Assembly (NCBI GenBank): GCA_903874975.1
Contig: CAIQUL010000070.1
Location: forward strand, 1-44,108
Direction of reading: 5' to 3'
Source: an uncultured Chthoniobacter sp.
GTDB lineage: Bacteria > Verrucomicrobiota > Verrucomicrobiia > Chthoniobacterales > Chthoniobacteraceae
Length of the DNA stretch: 44,108 bases
Positions within the stretch are counted from its first letter, which is position 1. The number at the start of each line of letters is the position of its first letter. Under the pieces are notes generated by a model that had not been told where the DNA came from, did not search any database, and was given only the letters and a program-made list of their open reading frames with translations. Both the position numbers and the translations under genes were made by a program. Positions 34,269 to 43,834 of this stretch are shown piece after piece.

Positions 34269-34688
34269 TCAGGGCAACCCTCCACCCTCGCGTTCGATGC
34301 GAAGAAATTCGCCCGGCGTGACTACGCGCAGGCCGTAGATGGTCTGGCCAAGCAGGTCGCGGAAGTCGCGGCGGTCGAGCGTGAGCAGCACGTCGGCGCA
34401 CGCGAGCGCGCTGAACAGAACGGGCTTGTCTTTGGATGCTTCGAAGACAATCGGCCAGTCGAAAGTCAGTTCGTCGTCCTCGACCGTCGCCTTCGCGCGG
34501 AGCGATACCCACGCATGCGCGGCCTCGGGTGGCTTGTTGGCGAGGTTCTCGCGCACTTCGCGCAGCACCCAGGGGGAAACGAACAAGCGCCAGCCTTGAC
34601 GGGCGGCGTGGTTGAAAACTTCGCGCGATGCGCCGGTTGTCGAGAGGCTTGCGGCGACGGCGACGCTGCTGTCGAGAAAGATGTTCAC
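34269..34688 (-). CDS. PIN-domain toxin (VapC-like)
   Basis: The 139-residue protein (GTG start) opens MNIFLDSSVAVAASLS, with the first PIN acidic residue in LDSS. It continues with VFNHAARQGWRLFVSPWVLREVRENLANKP, an acidic centre, and ALACADVLLTLDRRDFRDLLGQ with the later acidic pair. PIN toxins are magnesium-dependent ribonucleases, often cutting tRNA or rRNA. Its start overlaps the antitoxin stop (GTGA), so translation is coupled. The gene looks intact, in contrast to the scraps just downstream. Confidence 0.85.
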   Translation of the reverse strand: MNIFLDSSVAVAASLSTTGASREVFNHAARQGWRLFVSPWVLREVRENLANKPPEAAHAWVSLRAKATVEDDELTFDWPIVFEASKDKPVLFSALACADVLLTLDRRDFRDLLGQTIYGLRVVTPGEFLRIEREGGGLP

Positions 34689-34882
34689 CGGCCCTGCCGG
34701 AAGCGTTCCCCGTCGGCCTCATCCTCGGCGAGCATGGTGGAGATTTCGTCGTCGGAATAAATGCGCGTTTTCGGCAGGGCGCGCTCTTTCCGCAGTCGCA
34801 TCGCGAGGAAGCGGAGCAGTTCCTCCTTTTCCTCGCTGGAAAGCGAGTCGGCGGCGGTTTCGATTTCGGCGAGCGTGCTCAT
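34685..34882 (-). CDS. Antitoxin of the PIN-domain module
   Basis: The 65-residue acidic protein MSTLAEIETAADSLSSEEKE continues ELLRFLAMRLRKERALPKT and ends IYSDDEISTMLAEDEADGER plus a basic tail. The start resembles small antitoxins that precede PIN genes (LSxEEKxELLRxL), with a disordered acidic C-terminus that would wrap the toxin. It is encoded directly upstream of the toxin and has its own promoter with a palindrome. It could bind that operator together with the toxin. Confidence 0.8.
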   Translation of the reverse strand: MSTLAEIETAADSLSSEEKEELLRFLAMRLRKERALPKTRIYSDDEISTMLAEDEADGERFRQGR

Positions 34883-34900
34883 GGTGCGAAGCGTGGCTGA

Positions 34901-34929
34901 GTCATACGGGATTCGTGTGTCCCGATCAA
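34901..34929 (-). promoter_or_regulatory. Promoter and putative operator of the PIN module
   Basis: On the minus strand TTGATC (34929-34924), a 17-nt spacer and TATGAC (34906-34901) precede the antitoxin ATG by 18 nt. The spacer begins and ends with CGGGA/TCCCG (34907-34911 and 34920-34924), a palindrome placed where an autorepressor would block the polymerase. Confidence 0.6.
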
Positions 34930-34982
34930 GGTGTTCGGTGTCATCGGATTTGTGCTGCGTCGCTCCAGCACGATCGCAGCCG

Positions 34983-35000
34983 GCGGACAGGATTGTCCGC
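34983..35000 (-). terminator. Stem-loop after fdhA
   Basis: GCGGACA and TGTCCGC form a perfect 7-bp stem with a 4-nt loop, beginning 1 nt past the fdhA stop. No T-run follows on the minus strand, so it may protect the mRNA 3' end or terminate only weakly. Confidence 0.4.
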
Positions 35001-35001
35001 G

Positions 35002-37767
35002 CTACTTCGCCGCGATCATCTCCGGCACCGCGGCCTTCTTTTCAACCGGCGCACTCACCCGCTCCACGTCCACGGCGACGACTTTGTATTCGGGGCACAT
35101 GGTGTCCTCGTCGCACTCGCTGCTGGTGACGACGTTCACGAGGTGTTCGGGGAAGTGGAAGGTGGTGTAGAGGATGCCGGGCTTCACTTCGTCGGAGACC
35201 TTGGCGTGGATGCGCACTTCGCCGCGGGCGGAGAAGATGCGGACGAGGTCGCCGGTGGCGATTTGCTTGCGCGCGGCGTCCTCGGGGTGGATGGCGAGGA
35301 CGTCCTCGGTGACGATGCGGGCGTTGCCGGTGCGGCGGGTCATGGTGCCGCAATTGTAGTGCTCCAGCACGCGACCGGTGGTGAGGATGAAGGGAAACTC
35401 GCCGTGATGCTGCACGATCTCGTTCGATTCCTTGAATGCGAAGAAGTGGAACTTGCCGAGGCCGCGCTTGAAGGTTTCGGTGTGGAGGATTTCGGTGCCG
35501 ACGCAGCCTTCCTGGATGGGCCATTGCTTGCCGTTGTCGCCGAGTTTTTCCCACACGGCGCCTTTGAAAAACGGGACGACGCGCGCGATTTCGGCGAGGA
35601 CGCCGTCGGGCGTGTAGTCGGGCTGCGGGATGCCCATGCGGTTCATGATGTCCACGACGATCTGGCCGTCGGTCTTCGTGCCGGCGAGCGGCGGGATGAC
35701 TTCGTTCACGCGCTGCACGCGGCGTTCGCCGTTGGTGAAGGTGCCGCTCTTTTCAAAGAACGATGCGCCGGGCAGCACGACATTGGCGAACTTGGCGGTC
35801 TCGGACATGAAGATTTCCTGCACGACGAGAAACTCCAGCGAGTTCAGCGCCTTCTTCACGTGCTCGGTGTTCGGATCGGTCTGCACGAGGTCCTGGCCCA
35901 TGACCCACATGGCTTTCAATTTTCCCGCGATGGCGGCGTCATACATCTGCGGGATCTTGAGGCCGATCTGGTCGGACATTTTTGCGCCGTAGAACTGCTC
36001 ATACAACGCGTGGTTCGCGGCGTCGTTCACCTGCAAATAGCCCGCGCCCTGGTGCGGTTGGCAGCCCATGTCGGCGGTGCCCTGCACGTTGTTCTGTCCG
36101 CGCAACGGGTTCACGCCGACGCCGCGGCGGCCGATGTTGCCGGTCATCATCGCGATGTCGGCGATGAGCATGATGGTCTTCGAGCCGTGCGTGTGCTCGG
36201 TGACGCCGAGGCCGTGGAAGGCCATCGCGTTTTCCGCGTTCGCGTATGCGAGCGCGGCGGCGCGCACGAGGTTGCGATCCACGCCGTGGATTTTTTCCAG
36301 TTCGTCGAGGTCGAGCGAGCGGAGGCCGGTTTCAAACTCGGCCCAGTTTTCGCAGCGCTTCTCGATAAAGTCGCGGTCCACGAGCCCGGCTTCGAGGATG
36401 TAAAAGGCGAACATGTCGAGCAGCGCGACGTTCGTGCCGGGGCGGAGCTGGAGGTGATATTTCGCAAACTTCACGATCTCGATCTCGCGCGGATCGATGA
36501 TGATGAGCGGCACGCCTTTCATCGCGCGTTGCTTGATCTTCGCGCCGGTCACGGGATGGCCCTCGGTCGGGTTAGCGCCGATGACGAGGATGCAGTTCGT
36601 ATATTGCAGATCGATCACCGAGTTCGTCGCCGCGCCGGTGCCGAAGGCCTTCTGCATGCCCCACGCCGTCGGCGAATGGCAGACGCGTGCGCAGGCATCG
36701 ATGTTGTTCGTGCCGAACGCCACGCGGATGAATTTCTGCATGAGGTAGTTTTCCTCATTCGTGCAGCGCGCCGACGAAATACCGCCGACCGCATCGCCGC
36801 CGTGCTCGGCTTTGATGCGCTTCAAGTTCGCCGCGATGTGGTCATACGCCTCGTCCCACGTCGCCTCGACGAAGTGGCCGTTGGTGCGGATGAGCGGCTT
36901 CCGCAGGCGGTCGGGGTGGTTGTAAAATTTGAACGCGTAGCGGCCCTTGAGGCAGGTGTGCGCCTCGTTCACCTCGGCGTCGAACGGCGCCTGGATGGAC
37001 AAAATCTCGTTGCCCTTTGTGGCGACCTCCAAGTTGCAGCCAACGCCGCAATACGTGCAAATCGTGCGGGTCTTTTTCGTCGCCTCGATGGACTTCGATT
37101 TGAAGACATCCGAAATCGCCGAGGTCGGGCACGCCTGCGAGCACGCGCCGCACGACACGCATTGCGAATCCTCGAAAGACGAATCAATCCCCTTGATGAT
37201 GCGCGCATCGAAGCCGCGCCCGTGCATCGAGAGCACGAACTGCCCCTGCACCTCGTCGCACGCGCGCACGCAGCGGTTGCAGTTGATGCACTTCGAGAGG
37301 TCCGAAGTCATGTAGGGGTGCGAGAGGTCCTTCTTGCGATCGAGATGGTTTTTGCCCGCCGGATAGCGCACGCCGCGGATGCCGACTTTCGCCGCGACGG
37401 TTTGCAGTTCGCAGTTACCGTTCACTTCGCAAGTGAGGCAGTCGAGCGGGTGATCGGTGAGCACCAGCTCGACGATATTCTTCCGCAACCCGCGCACTTT
37501 CGGCGACTCGGTGAAGATGTGCATCCCCGCCGTGAGCGGTGTGTGGCACGACGCGACCACGCGGCGCGGCCCGTCGGCGGACTGCGCGATCTCGACGGAA
37601 CACACGCGGCACGCGCCATACGGCTTGAGTTGCGGCGCATCGCAGAGCGTCGGCACATGCCCGCGCCCGCGGTGGCGGTCGATGAAATTGAGGAGCGTGT
37701 CGCCGTCCTGGAACTGGTGCGGCGTGCCGTCGATGTAGGCGGTGATGGTGGTGAGATCTTGAACCAT
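35002..37767 (-). CDS. fdhA: NAD-linked formate dehydrogenase, molybdopterin (alpha) subunit
   Basis: The 921-residue subunit oxidises formate to CO2 and passes electrons through Fe-S clusters to the NuoF-like partner. It has a [2Fe-2S] ferredoxin-like domain (CRVC region, residues 42-75), a NuoG-type CxxCxxxxxC segment (110-120), two [4Fe-4S] motifs (CINCNRCVRAC, CVSCGACSQAC; residues 160-213), a [4Fe-4S] at CTYCGVGCN (237) and the molybdopterin domains. The active-site residue is Cys363 in ARVCHSP, so no selenocysteine is used. Length and order match FdsA-type enzymes. It follows the HEPN gene by 11 nt. Two degenerate copies of its residues ~643-730 lie in the island downstream. Confidence 0.95.
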   Translation of the reverse strand: MVQDLTTITAYIDGTPHQFQDGDTLLNFIDRHRGRGHVPTLCDAPQLKPYGACRVCSVEIAQSADGPRRVVASCHTPLTAGMHIFTESPKVRGLRKNIVELVLTDHPLDCLTCEVNGNCELQTVAAKVGIRGVRYPAGKNHLDRKKDLSHPYMTSDLSKCINCNRCVRACDEVQGQFVLSMHGRGFDARIIKGIDSSFEDSQCVSCGACSQACPTSAISDVFKSKSIEATKKTRTICTYCGVGCNLEVATKGNEILSIQAPFDAEVNEAHTCLKGRYAFKFYNHPDRLRKPLIRTNGHFVEATWDEAYDHIAANLKRIKAEHGGDAVGGISSARCTNEENYLMQKFIRVAFGTNNIDACARVCHSPTAWGMQKAFGTGAATNSVIDLQYTNCILVIGANPTEGHPVTGAKIKQRAMKGVPLIIIDPREIEIVKFAKYHLQLRPGTNVALLDMFAFYILEAGLVDRDFIEKRCENWAEFETGLRSLDLDELEKIHGVDRNLVRAAALAYANAENAMAFHGLGVTEHTHGSKTIMLIADIAMMTGNIGRRGVGVNPLRGQNNVQGTADMGCQPHQGAGYLQVNDAANHALYEQFYGAKMSDQIGLKIPQMYDAAIAGKLKAMWVMGQDLVQTDPNTEHVKKALNSLEFLVVQEIFMSETAKFANVVLPGASFFEKSGTFTNGERRVQRVNEVIPPLAGTKTDGQIVVDIMNRMGIPQPDYTPDGVLAEIARVVPFFKGAVWEKLGDNGKQWPIQEGCVGTEILHTETFKRGLGKFHFFAFKESNEIVQHHGEFPFILTTGRVLEHYNCGTMTRRTGNARIVTEDVLAIHPEDAARKQIATGDLVRIFSARGEVRIHAKVSDEVKPGILYTTFHFPEHLVNVVTSSECDEDTMCPEYKVVAVDVERVSAPVEKKAAVPEMIAAK

Positions 37768-37778
37768 GTGCGTGGGAG

Positions 37779-38195
37779 TTAAGCGGGATGTGTTTCCTTC
37801 GGAAGCAGCGAGCGGACGAAGGCGTAGATGCGCTGCGCTGCGGCGAAGGCTTCGTCGAATTGCGCGCGCGTTGGGTTCAGCGGTGCGAAGTCATCAGGGT
37901 ATCGGAACGTGAACGCGAAGGGAGACAGCAGGGCGGCTTCTGCCTGCCACTGCTGAAAGCGCGTGTCCAACGACTCGCACATGGGCAGAAGCACCATCAA
38001 GTTGTGCGTTTTCGGAAACGCCATGGCATGTGCTACGAGGAATGCCTTGAACGCCTTTTCGCCAGCCTGCTGGCAATGATAGACGCAGGTGTCCAGAGCC
38101 TGATCATCCACCGTGCTTCCCCGTTCCGCTGCGAGCAGGTCGTGCGAAGCCTTGGTGAGCCAGCGATTGGTGGAATCAATGGTCGCCTGATCCAT
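37779..38195 (-). CDS. HEPN-domain protein
   Basis: From the ATG at 38195 the product has 138 residues (MDQATIDSTNRWLTKASHDL); a second ATG at 38213 would add six. The four-helix HEPN pattern is visible: RWLTKASHDLLAAERG, DTCVYHCQQAGEKAFKAFLV, the FPKTHNLMVLL turn and a Leu/Ala-rich last helix. The canonical Rx4-6H ribonuclease motif is not evident, so it may act through the nucleotidyltransferase partner. HEPN/MNT pairs are toxin-antitoxin systems in which the MNT protein often AMPylates the toxin. It overlaps the MNT gene and sits inside the formate dehydrogenase operon. Confidence 0.85.
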   Translation of the reverse strand: MDQATIDSTNRWLTKASHDLLAAERGSTVDDQALDTCVYHCQQAGEKAFKAFLVAHAMAFPKTHNLMVLLPMCESLDTRFQQWQAEAALLSPFAFTFRYPDDFAPLNPTRAQFDEAFAAAQRIYAFVRSLLPKETHPA

Positions 38196-38538
38196 AGAGC
38201 AGCCTTCCCTCATTGAGGATTTTGTAAGTCAGCGAGGATTTCACGGTTTGATACCGCGCAAACTCCGCCCTTGTCGGAACCATGATGTCGGCCCCCATCG
38301 GAATGCCATACACGCACAGCTGCGCCTTCTGAGCGCGGTGCAAATAGGACTCGTCGCTCGTCGGCACCACGACGACTAAATCCAAGTCGCTTTCAGTTCT
38401 CGGCTCACCCCACGCATACGAGCCGAAGAGCCAGACTTGCTCCGGCTTGAACTCCGCGACAAGGCGCTCGACGGCAGTGTCAATCGTCGCCTGGACTTTG
38501 GGGCTCAGCGCGGGACGCGTTGGTGCGAGGGTGCTCAT
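38176..38538 (-). CDS. MNT-domain nucleotidyltransferase (antitoxin partner)
   Basis: The 120-residue protein has the minimal nucleotidyltransferase motif WLFGSYAWGEPRTESDLDLVVVV (GSxAxG followed by SDxD), with a later acidic residue in GADIMV. It is the expected partner of the HEPN protein whose gene overlaps its 3' end by ~20 nt. Its ATG overlaps the fdhB stop (ATGA), so expression is tied to the formate dehydrogenase operon. That coupling is unusual, because such pairs generally have their own promoters. Confidence 0.88.
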   Translation of the reverse strand: MSTLAPTRPALSPKVQATIDTAVERLVAEFKPEQVWLFGSYAWGEPRTESDLDLVVVVPTSDESYLHRAQKAQLCVYGIPMGADIMVPTRAEFARYQTVKSSLTYKILNEGRLLYGSGDH

Positions 38539-40199
38539 TGGGCTTTGAAATACGCGGCCATCTCGTCGCCGAAATATTGCAGTGCGTTTTTGATCGGCAA
38601 GGGCACGCCGCCACCGAGGGCGCAGAGCGAGGTCAGTTCCATCGTGTCGAGTAGGTCGGCGATGAGCGTTCGGTCGATCTTATAGCTGCTGTCGCTGCGC
38701 GCCTTGGCGACGAGTTCCGCACCGCGGGTGCTGCCGAGGCGGCAGGGGAAGCATTTGCCGCAGCTCTCGTCGGCGGTGAATTGGAAGAGGTGCTGGATGT
38801 ATTCGATCATCGGGAACGACTCCGGGATGCTCACGACGCCGGCGTGGCCGAGGAGGAATCCGGCTTTCTTGAACGACTCGAAATCCACGGTGAGTTCGCC
38901 GATTTTCCCGATCGGCACGATGCCGCCGAGTGGGCCGCCGACTTGGATGGCCTTGATCTTCGTCTTGAAGCCGCCCGCGAGCGCGACGACATCGGCGAGC
39001 GGGGTGCCCATCGCGACTTCGTAGATGCCGGGCTTGGCAAAATGGCTGTCGAGCGAGAGCAGCTTCGGTCCGGTGCTCTGCGTGGTGCCGATGGTGGCGT
39101 AGCCTTTGCCGCCGAGCGTGAGGATGGCGTGGATGTTTGAAAACGTCTCGACGTTGTTGAGGATGGTCGGCTTGCGGTAGAGGCCCTCGACGGTGGGGAA
39201 GGGCGGGCGCACGCGCACTTCCGGACGCTGGCCCTCGATGCTCGCGAGCAGCGCGGTTTCCTCGCCGCAGATGTAGGCGCCGGCGCCCTTGATCGTCTTC
39301 AGCGCAAAATTGAATCCGCTGCCGAGGATGTTCTTCCCGAGCAGGCCGGCGGCGTGCAGCTCCGCGATGGCGGCGTCCATGATGCGAATCGAGTCGGGAT
39401 ACTCCGCGCGGATGTAAAGGATGCCGACCTCCGCGCCGGCGAACCAGCCCGCGACCATCATGCCGAGCAGCACCGAGTGCGGGCGTTGCTCCATGAGATA
39501 CTTGTCGATGTATGCACCGGGGTCGCCTTCGTCGGCATTGCACACGATGTATTTCACCTCGCCAGCGCTCGCGCGGCAGGCGGACCATTTGAAGTGGAGC
39601 GGGAACCCCGCGCCGCCGCGTCCGCGCAGGCCGGAGTCCTTGAGTTCGCCCGCGAGCCAGTCGCGATCCTTTTTCAGCAGCTCCCGGAACGGCGCGAAGT
39701 ATTCCTCCACGCCGGGAAACGGCGCGGTGAGTTGGGCGGGTTGCAGGTGCGAGACAACGGCATAGCGATCCTCAGAGTCACCTTTGCCGCCGCAAAAGAG
39801 TTCCCCGAGGTCGGCCTCCGATTGCCCGGAAAAGTTCCGCCCTTCAAACTGAAACGCCCCGCCTTGGTGGCACCTCCCGAGACAGCAGATGTGCCCGATT
39901 TCCTCCTCCTTGAAATGCCCGCCCAGCGAATGATGCAGCTTCTCCTGCGTCCCCGCCACGAGGCACGCTGAGCCGTTGCAGACGAACACCTTTTTTCCCG
40001 CGTTCTCCTTTTTCAGAAAATCATAAAACGACACCGCCCCCAGCGTGATCGCGTCGCCAAACAGCGACTCTTCGCCGAGTGCCCGCACGGTCTCCGGCGT
40101 AGCCGCGGTGCCCGTCTTGTCCGCAGCCTCCACCATGCGCTCGAACAGATTCTTGTCGGAGCTTTTGCGAAAGGAGAGGGCACTGAGGTTTTCGGACAT
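38535..40199 (-). CDS. fdhB: NAD-linked formate dehydrogenase, NuoE/NuoF-type (beta) subunit
   Basis: This 554-residue protein fuses a NuoE-like thioredoxin-fold [2Fe-2S] domain (FVCNGSAC and HICCLGRC, residues ~75-125) to a NuoF-like domain. The latter has the FMN/NADH-binding GLRGRGGAGFPLHFKW and CNADEGDPGAYIDK, then VGGPLGGIVP and the [4Fe-4S] motif ESCGKCFPCRLG. It transfers electrons from the alpha subunit to NAD+. The ATG at 40199 (MSENLSALSFRK) is chosen because the upstream frame is low in protein character. It is the first gene of the fdhB-MNT-HEPN-fdhA operon and is divergent from the binding-protein gene; no promoter could be fixed in the 186-nt gap. Confidence 0.93.
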   Translation of the reverse strand: MSENLSALSFRKSSDKNLFERMVEAADKTGTAATPETVRALGEESLFGDAITLGAVSFYDFLKKENAGKKVFVCNGSACLVAGTQEKLHHSLGGHFKEEEIGHICCLGRCHQGGAFQFEGRNFSGQSEADLGELFCGGKGDSEDRYAVVSHLQPAQLTAPFPGVEEYFAPFRELLKKDRDWLAGELKDSGLRGRGGAGFPLHFKWSACRASAGEVKYIVCNADEGDPGAYIDKYLMEQRPHSVLLGMMVAGWFAGAEVGILYIRAEYPDSIRIMDAAIAELHAAGLLGKNILGSGFNFALKTIKGAGAYICGEETALLASIEGQRPEVRVRPPFPTVEGLYRKPTILNNVETFSNIHAILTLGGKGYATIGTTQSTGPKLLSLDSHFAKPGIYEVAMGTPLADVVALAGGFKTKIKAIQVGGPLGGIVPIGKIGELTVDFESFKKAGFLLGHAGVVSIPESFPMIEYIQHLFQFTADESCGKCFPCRLGSTRGAELVAKARSDSSYKIDRTLIADLLDTMELTSLCALGGGVPLPIKNALQYFGDEMAAYFKAQ

Positions 40200-40385
40200 G
40201 AGATCGGGGAATGGGTGTGTGGGATTCAAAGCACGGACGCCGGAACATTGCCAGCGGTGTGTTCGAGCGGGGAGCGGAGTCTCGGCGCCACGACACAAGA
40301 TGCGGGCGGGTTTGTTCTAAACCTGCGCCGTGTTTGACCGATAGACGGTTGACGGCTGCGCCTGTGGCGCCGCCGCCGAACGTCC

Positions 40386-41051
40386 ATGAAACTCCCAACG
40401 CAATTCACATTCATCACGCTGCTCGCGGCCGTGGCGGCGTGGGTCTGCGCGGTCGGTGGTGAAAGGCGGGAGCGCGTCTTGCGGGTGGGCGTCAATCCCG
40501 CGCCGGGCTATGAGCTGATCTTTCTCGCGGAGGAAAAGGGATTCTTTCGCGAAGAGGGAGCGGAGGTGCGGCTGGTGGAATTCACGTGTCTCGCGGACTG
40601 CCGTCGGGCGTTTGAACGCGGGCAGGTCGATCTGATCGGCGGCACCGTGGTGCGGGTGCCGGCGGGGCGCGAGCCGGGGCGGTATTCGCCGAAAATCGCG
40701 GACGTGTCCGACGAGGCGGGCGGCTCGGCGGGACGGCTGGCGGCTGGCGGCGCACGGGCTGAGGAGGTCGCGAAATTTCTGCGCGCGCTGCATCGTGCGG
40801 TGGCCTACACGGAAGAAAATCAGGTCGAAGCGTGCCGCATCATGGCGCGGCACTCGCTGCCGCTGCTGGACGATGTAGGCGAAGCGGCGACGCAAGGCGT
40901 AGGTGTCTCGGTCCGGTCCGCGCCCGGCGAACGGCCGGTCACTTTCAGCGAGCCCGCGGACGAAGGCCGGCCGGGCGAAATCCGCGCCGGCGCCGCTGAC
41001 CGGCCGGCGGCGATCAACCTCGCGCGTTGGCAAATGAAAGCGCTGCCATGA
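40386..41051 (+). CDS. ABC-type substrate-binding protein (NMT1/THI5-like), internally shortened
   Basis: The 221-residue product starts with a signal peptide ([19 protein letters not shown]) and [36 protein letters not shown], typical of SsuA/THI5-like binding proteins. After [15 protein letters not shown] the central domain expected in a ~320-residue protein is absent: near 40720-40745 the sequence passes from [13 protein letters not shown] to a late helix ([32 protein letters not shown]). About 100 residues seem to be missing, so ligand binding is doubtful. The stop overlaps the kinase start (ATGA), so it may serve as an input protein for that kinase. Confidence 0.6.
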   Translation: MKLPTQFTFITLLAAVAAWVCAVGGERRERVLRVGVNPAPGYELIFLAEEKGFFREEGAEVRLVEFTCLADCRRAFERGQVDLIGGTVVRVPAGREPGRYSPKIADVSDEAGGSAGRLAAGGARAEEVAKFLRALHRAVAYTEENQVEACRIMARHSLPLLDDVGEAATQGVGVSVRSAPGERPVTFSEPADEGRPGEIRAGAADRPAAINLARWQMKALP

Positions 41052-43822
41052 GTCCGCCGACCGGACCCACCGTCTTCCGTTCGCTGAAGCGCAAGCTGCT
41101 GCTGCCGCTCCTGCTGATCGGCGGCGCGGTGGCGGTGCTCGCCGTTGTGGACTTCGAGCATGAATCCCGGCGGCAGCTCGAAGGCAAGGTGCGGCAGCGC
41201 GCGGAGCTGGTGGCCAACATGGTGAACTACGCCGCCGAAAGCGTCTCGCGGTCGGGCGAGTTGCAGCGGCTCGTCACGGCGACGGGTGCGGAGTCGGACC
41301 TGCTGGAAATCGTGGTCGCCGGCGGGCAGCCCGCGCGGGTGCTGGCGAGCACGAAAAGTGTGTGGCTCGGGCAGCGGCTCGGCGAGCTGCCGGGGCGGGA
41401 TTTGGCCGACGACCTCCAGCGCACGATCCAGCTCCGGACTCCGCAGCAGCGGTTCAATACGGCCGGGCACCGGTTTGTTTTTGCGTCGCCCCTCATCCTC
41501 AGCCCCGCCGCAGTGGCGGACGGTGTTTTGGCCGAAAGCGCGGTCGTGGTCCACTTGGACACCCGGCCGATGGAGGCGGCGGTGCGCCAGGCCAGCCTGG
41601 AGTTTTCCGCCATCTTCCTCGGTGGGCTCGCGCTGCTCGTGATGCTCGGCTACCGGCTGCTCAGCCGCCTCGTCCTCCGCCCGATCGCGGCCATCGGCGC
41701 GGCGCTGCAGCGGGACGGCGCGGAGGCCGGCGAGAGCTGGTCGGCGGCGGCCACCGACGACGAACTGGGCCTGCTCGCCGGAGCGCTGCGCGATTCGCGC
41801 ACGCGCACGGATGGCGCGCTCGCCGAGCTGGAGCAGCAAAAGGAAGCGCTACTCGCCGCCAAGCAAAGCGCCGAGGACGCGAACCGCACGAAGAGCGCCT
41901 TCCTCGCGAACATGAGCCACGAGATTCGCACCCCGATGAATGGTGTCATCGGTATGACGAATCTCCTTTTGGCCACCGACCTGAACCAGCGTCAGCGCCA
42001 CTACGGCGCCACCATTCGCGCTAGCGCGGAGAGCTTGCTCGGCGTGATCAGCGACATCCTCGACTTCTCGAAAATGGAGGCCGGGAAGCTGCATTTCGAA
42101 AGCGCGGACTTCGATCTGCGGGAGAGCGTGGAGCAAACCATCGGGCTGCTCTCCGAGCGCGCGCACGCTAAAAAGCTCGAACTCGCCTGCCTCATTTACA
42201 ACGAGGTGCCCGCCCAATTGCGCGGCGATCCGAACCGTCTCCGCCAGGTGCTGACCAATCTCGTCAGCAACGCCATCAAGTTCACCGCGAGCGGCGAAGT
42301 CGTGGTCCGCGTCACGCGCGAGAGCGAGACCCAGAGCCACGCCACGCTGCGTTTCGCCGTCTCCGACACCGGCATCGGCATCCCGCCGGAAATCCGGCAC
42401 ACGCTTTTCCATTCCTTTTCGCAGGGCGATCCGTCCATCACGCGGAAATACGGCGGCACCGGGCTCGGCCTCGCCATTTCGCGCCAGCTCACCGCCTGCA
42501 TGGGCGGTGAGATCGGAGTGGAGAGCGAGGTGGGAAAAGGTTCGACGTTCTGGTTCACCGTGCGGCTGGCCAAGCCCGCGGCCAGTGCGCCCGCCGCGAG
42601 TGCGCCGCCCGCCGGGCTCGCCGGCCTGCGCGTGCTGGTGGTGGACGACAACGTCACCAACCGCAGCATCCTCGAACACCAGCTCGCCGCCTGGCAGATC
42701 CGCTACACCAGCGCCGCCGACGGTTTCCAGGCGCTGCTCAAGCTCCACCAGGCCGCCACCGAGGGCGCGCCGTTCGATCTCGCGATCCTCGATATGCAGA
42801 TGCCGTTTCTCGACGGCCTCAAGCTCGCCCGCGCCATCACCGCCGAGCCCACGCTCGCCGCCACGCGGCTCGTCATGCTCACCTCCGTGGCCGAGCATCC
42901 CGACGAGGAAACGCAGCGCCTCGCCGGGCTCAGCGCCTGCCTCGACAAACCGGTCCGGCAGTCCCAGCTCTACGCCTGCCTCACCGGCGCGGGGAAACGG
43001 CCCGCCGCCACCGCCGCGCCGGAGTTGCCAGACGCGGCTGCACCCGAGGGAGCCGCGGAAAAATCCCGCGTCCGCATCCTCCTCGCCGAGGACAACGTCA
43101 TCAACCAGGAGGTCGCGCTCGGCCTGCTCGAACAGCTCGGTTTCACCGCCGACATCGTCGCCAACGGCCGCGAGGCGCTCGCCGCGCTGGCGCGCAAAAC
43201 CTACGATCTCGTGCTCATGGATTGCCAGATGCCGGAGCTGGATGGCTACTCCGCCACCGCGCAGATCCGCGAGCGCGAACACGCCTTTGCCGCGTCCGGG
43301 GGGAAATCGGCGCGGCTCCCCATCATCGCCATGACGGCCAACGTCATGGCGCACGACCGCGCGAAATGCCTCGCCGCCGGCATGGACGACTACGTGGGCA
43401 AGCCCGTCGAGGTCGCGCAGCTCAAAGCGGCCAGCACCCGCGCCCTCGGCGGCAGCCCCGCCGAGCCTGCGCCCGCCGAGCCTGCGCCCGCTGGCGACGC
43501 CGTGGACTTGCGGCGGCTCAACCAGGCCGCCGGCAACAACCCCGCCCAGCGCCGCAAACTCCTGCACCTCTACTTTTCCGAGACCCCCAGGCAGCTCGAA
43601 GCCCTCGCCGCGGCCATCACCGAAAACCGCGTCACCGACGTGCGCCACATCGTCCACAAAGCCAGCGGCTCCAGTCTTTCGCTCGGCTTCACGGCCATGG
43701 CCCAGCCCTTGCTTAGACTGAAAGAAATGGCCGAGCAGGATCACCTCGATGACGGCGCAGTGGCTCTCCACCAGGAGCTCACGGCGCACCTTGAGCGGAT
43801 CAAAAAACAACTCGCGGCCTGA
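41048..43822 (+). CDS. Hybrid histidine kinase with two receiver domains and Hpt
   Basis: The 924-residue membrane sensor has TM1 at ~17-35, a periplasmic region to ~185, TM2 at ~187-205 and a coiled-coil linker. The HisKA domain follows with phospho-acceptor His291 in [10 protein letters not shown], then an HATPase_c domain ([28 protein letters not shown]). Receiver 1 (VLVVDDN ... AILDMQM), receiver 2 (ILLAEDN ... VLMDCQM) and a C-terminal Hpt ([10 protein letters not shown]) complete a phosphorelay. The sensed signal is unknown; the binding-protein gene overlapping its start is the best clue. It is followed by a response regulator. Confidence 0.93.
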   Translation: MSPPTGPTVFRSLKRKLLLPLLLIGGAVAVLAVVDFEHESRRQLEGKVRQRAELVANMVNYAAESVSRSGELQRLVTATGAESDLLEIVVAGGQPARVLASTKSVWLGQRLGELPGRDLADDLQRTIQLRTPQQRFNTAGHRFVFASPLILSPAAVADGVLAESAVVVHLDTRPMEAAVRQASLEFSAIFLGGLALLVMLGYRLLSRLVLRPIAAIGAALQRDGAEAGESWSAAATDDELGLLAGALRDSRTRTDGALAELEQQKEALLAAKQSAEDANRTKSAFLANMSHEIRTPMNGVIGMTNLLLATDLNQRQRHYGATIRASAESLLGVISDILDFSKMEAGKLHFESADFDLRESVEQTIGLLSERAHAKKLELACLIYNEVPAQLRGDPNRLRQVLTNLVSNAIKFTASGEVVVRVTRESETQSHATLRFAVSDTGIGIPPEIRHTLFHSFSQGDPSITRKYGGTGLGLAISRQLTACMGGEIGVESEVGKGSTFWFTVRLAKPAASAPAASAPPAGLAGLRVLVVDDNVTNRSILEHQLAAWQIRYTSAADGFQALLKLHQAATEGAPFDLAILDMQMPFLDGLKLARAITAEPTLAATRLVMLTSVAEHPDEETQRLAGLSACLDKPVRQSQLYACLTGAGKRPAATAAPELPDAAAPEGAAEKSRVRILLAEDNVINQEVALGLLEQLGFTADIVANGREALAALARKTYDLVLMDCQMPELDGYSATAQIREREHAFAASGGKSARLPIIAMTANVMAHDRAKCLAAGMDDYVGKPVEVAQLKAASTRALGGSPAEPAPAEPAPAGDAVDLRRLNQAAGNNPAQRRKLLHLYFSETPRQLEALAAAITENRVTDVRHIVHKASGSSLSLGFTAMAQPLLRLKEMAEQDHLDDGAVALHQELTAHLERIKKQLAA

Positions 43823-43834
43823 GCCCTGTCACCC

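Noticed and set aside
35002-37767. Selenocysteine-containing formate dehydrogenase
   Set aside because: The active-site codon in ARVCHSP encodes Cys and no in-frame TGA is involved.
34612-37782. A 1056-residue open frame on the plus strand
   Set aside because: It is antisense to fdhA over most of its length and is Val/Asp/His/Gly-rich without domain motifs. fdhA has many clear cofactor motifs, so the long frame is a GC-rich shadow.
41849-43810. A 653-residue minus-strand open frame
   Set aside because: It is antisense to the hybrid histidine kinase, whose HisKA, HATPase, receiver and Hpt motifs are all clear.
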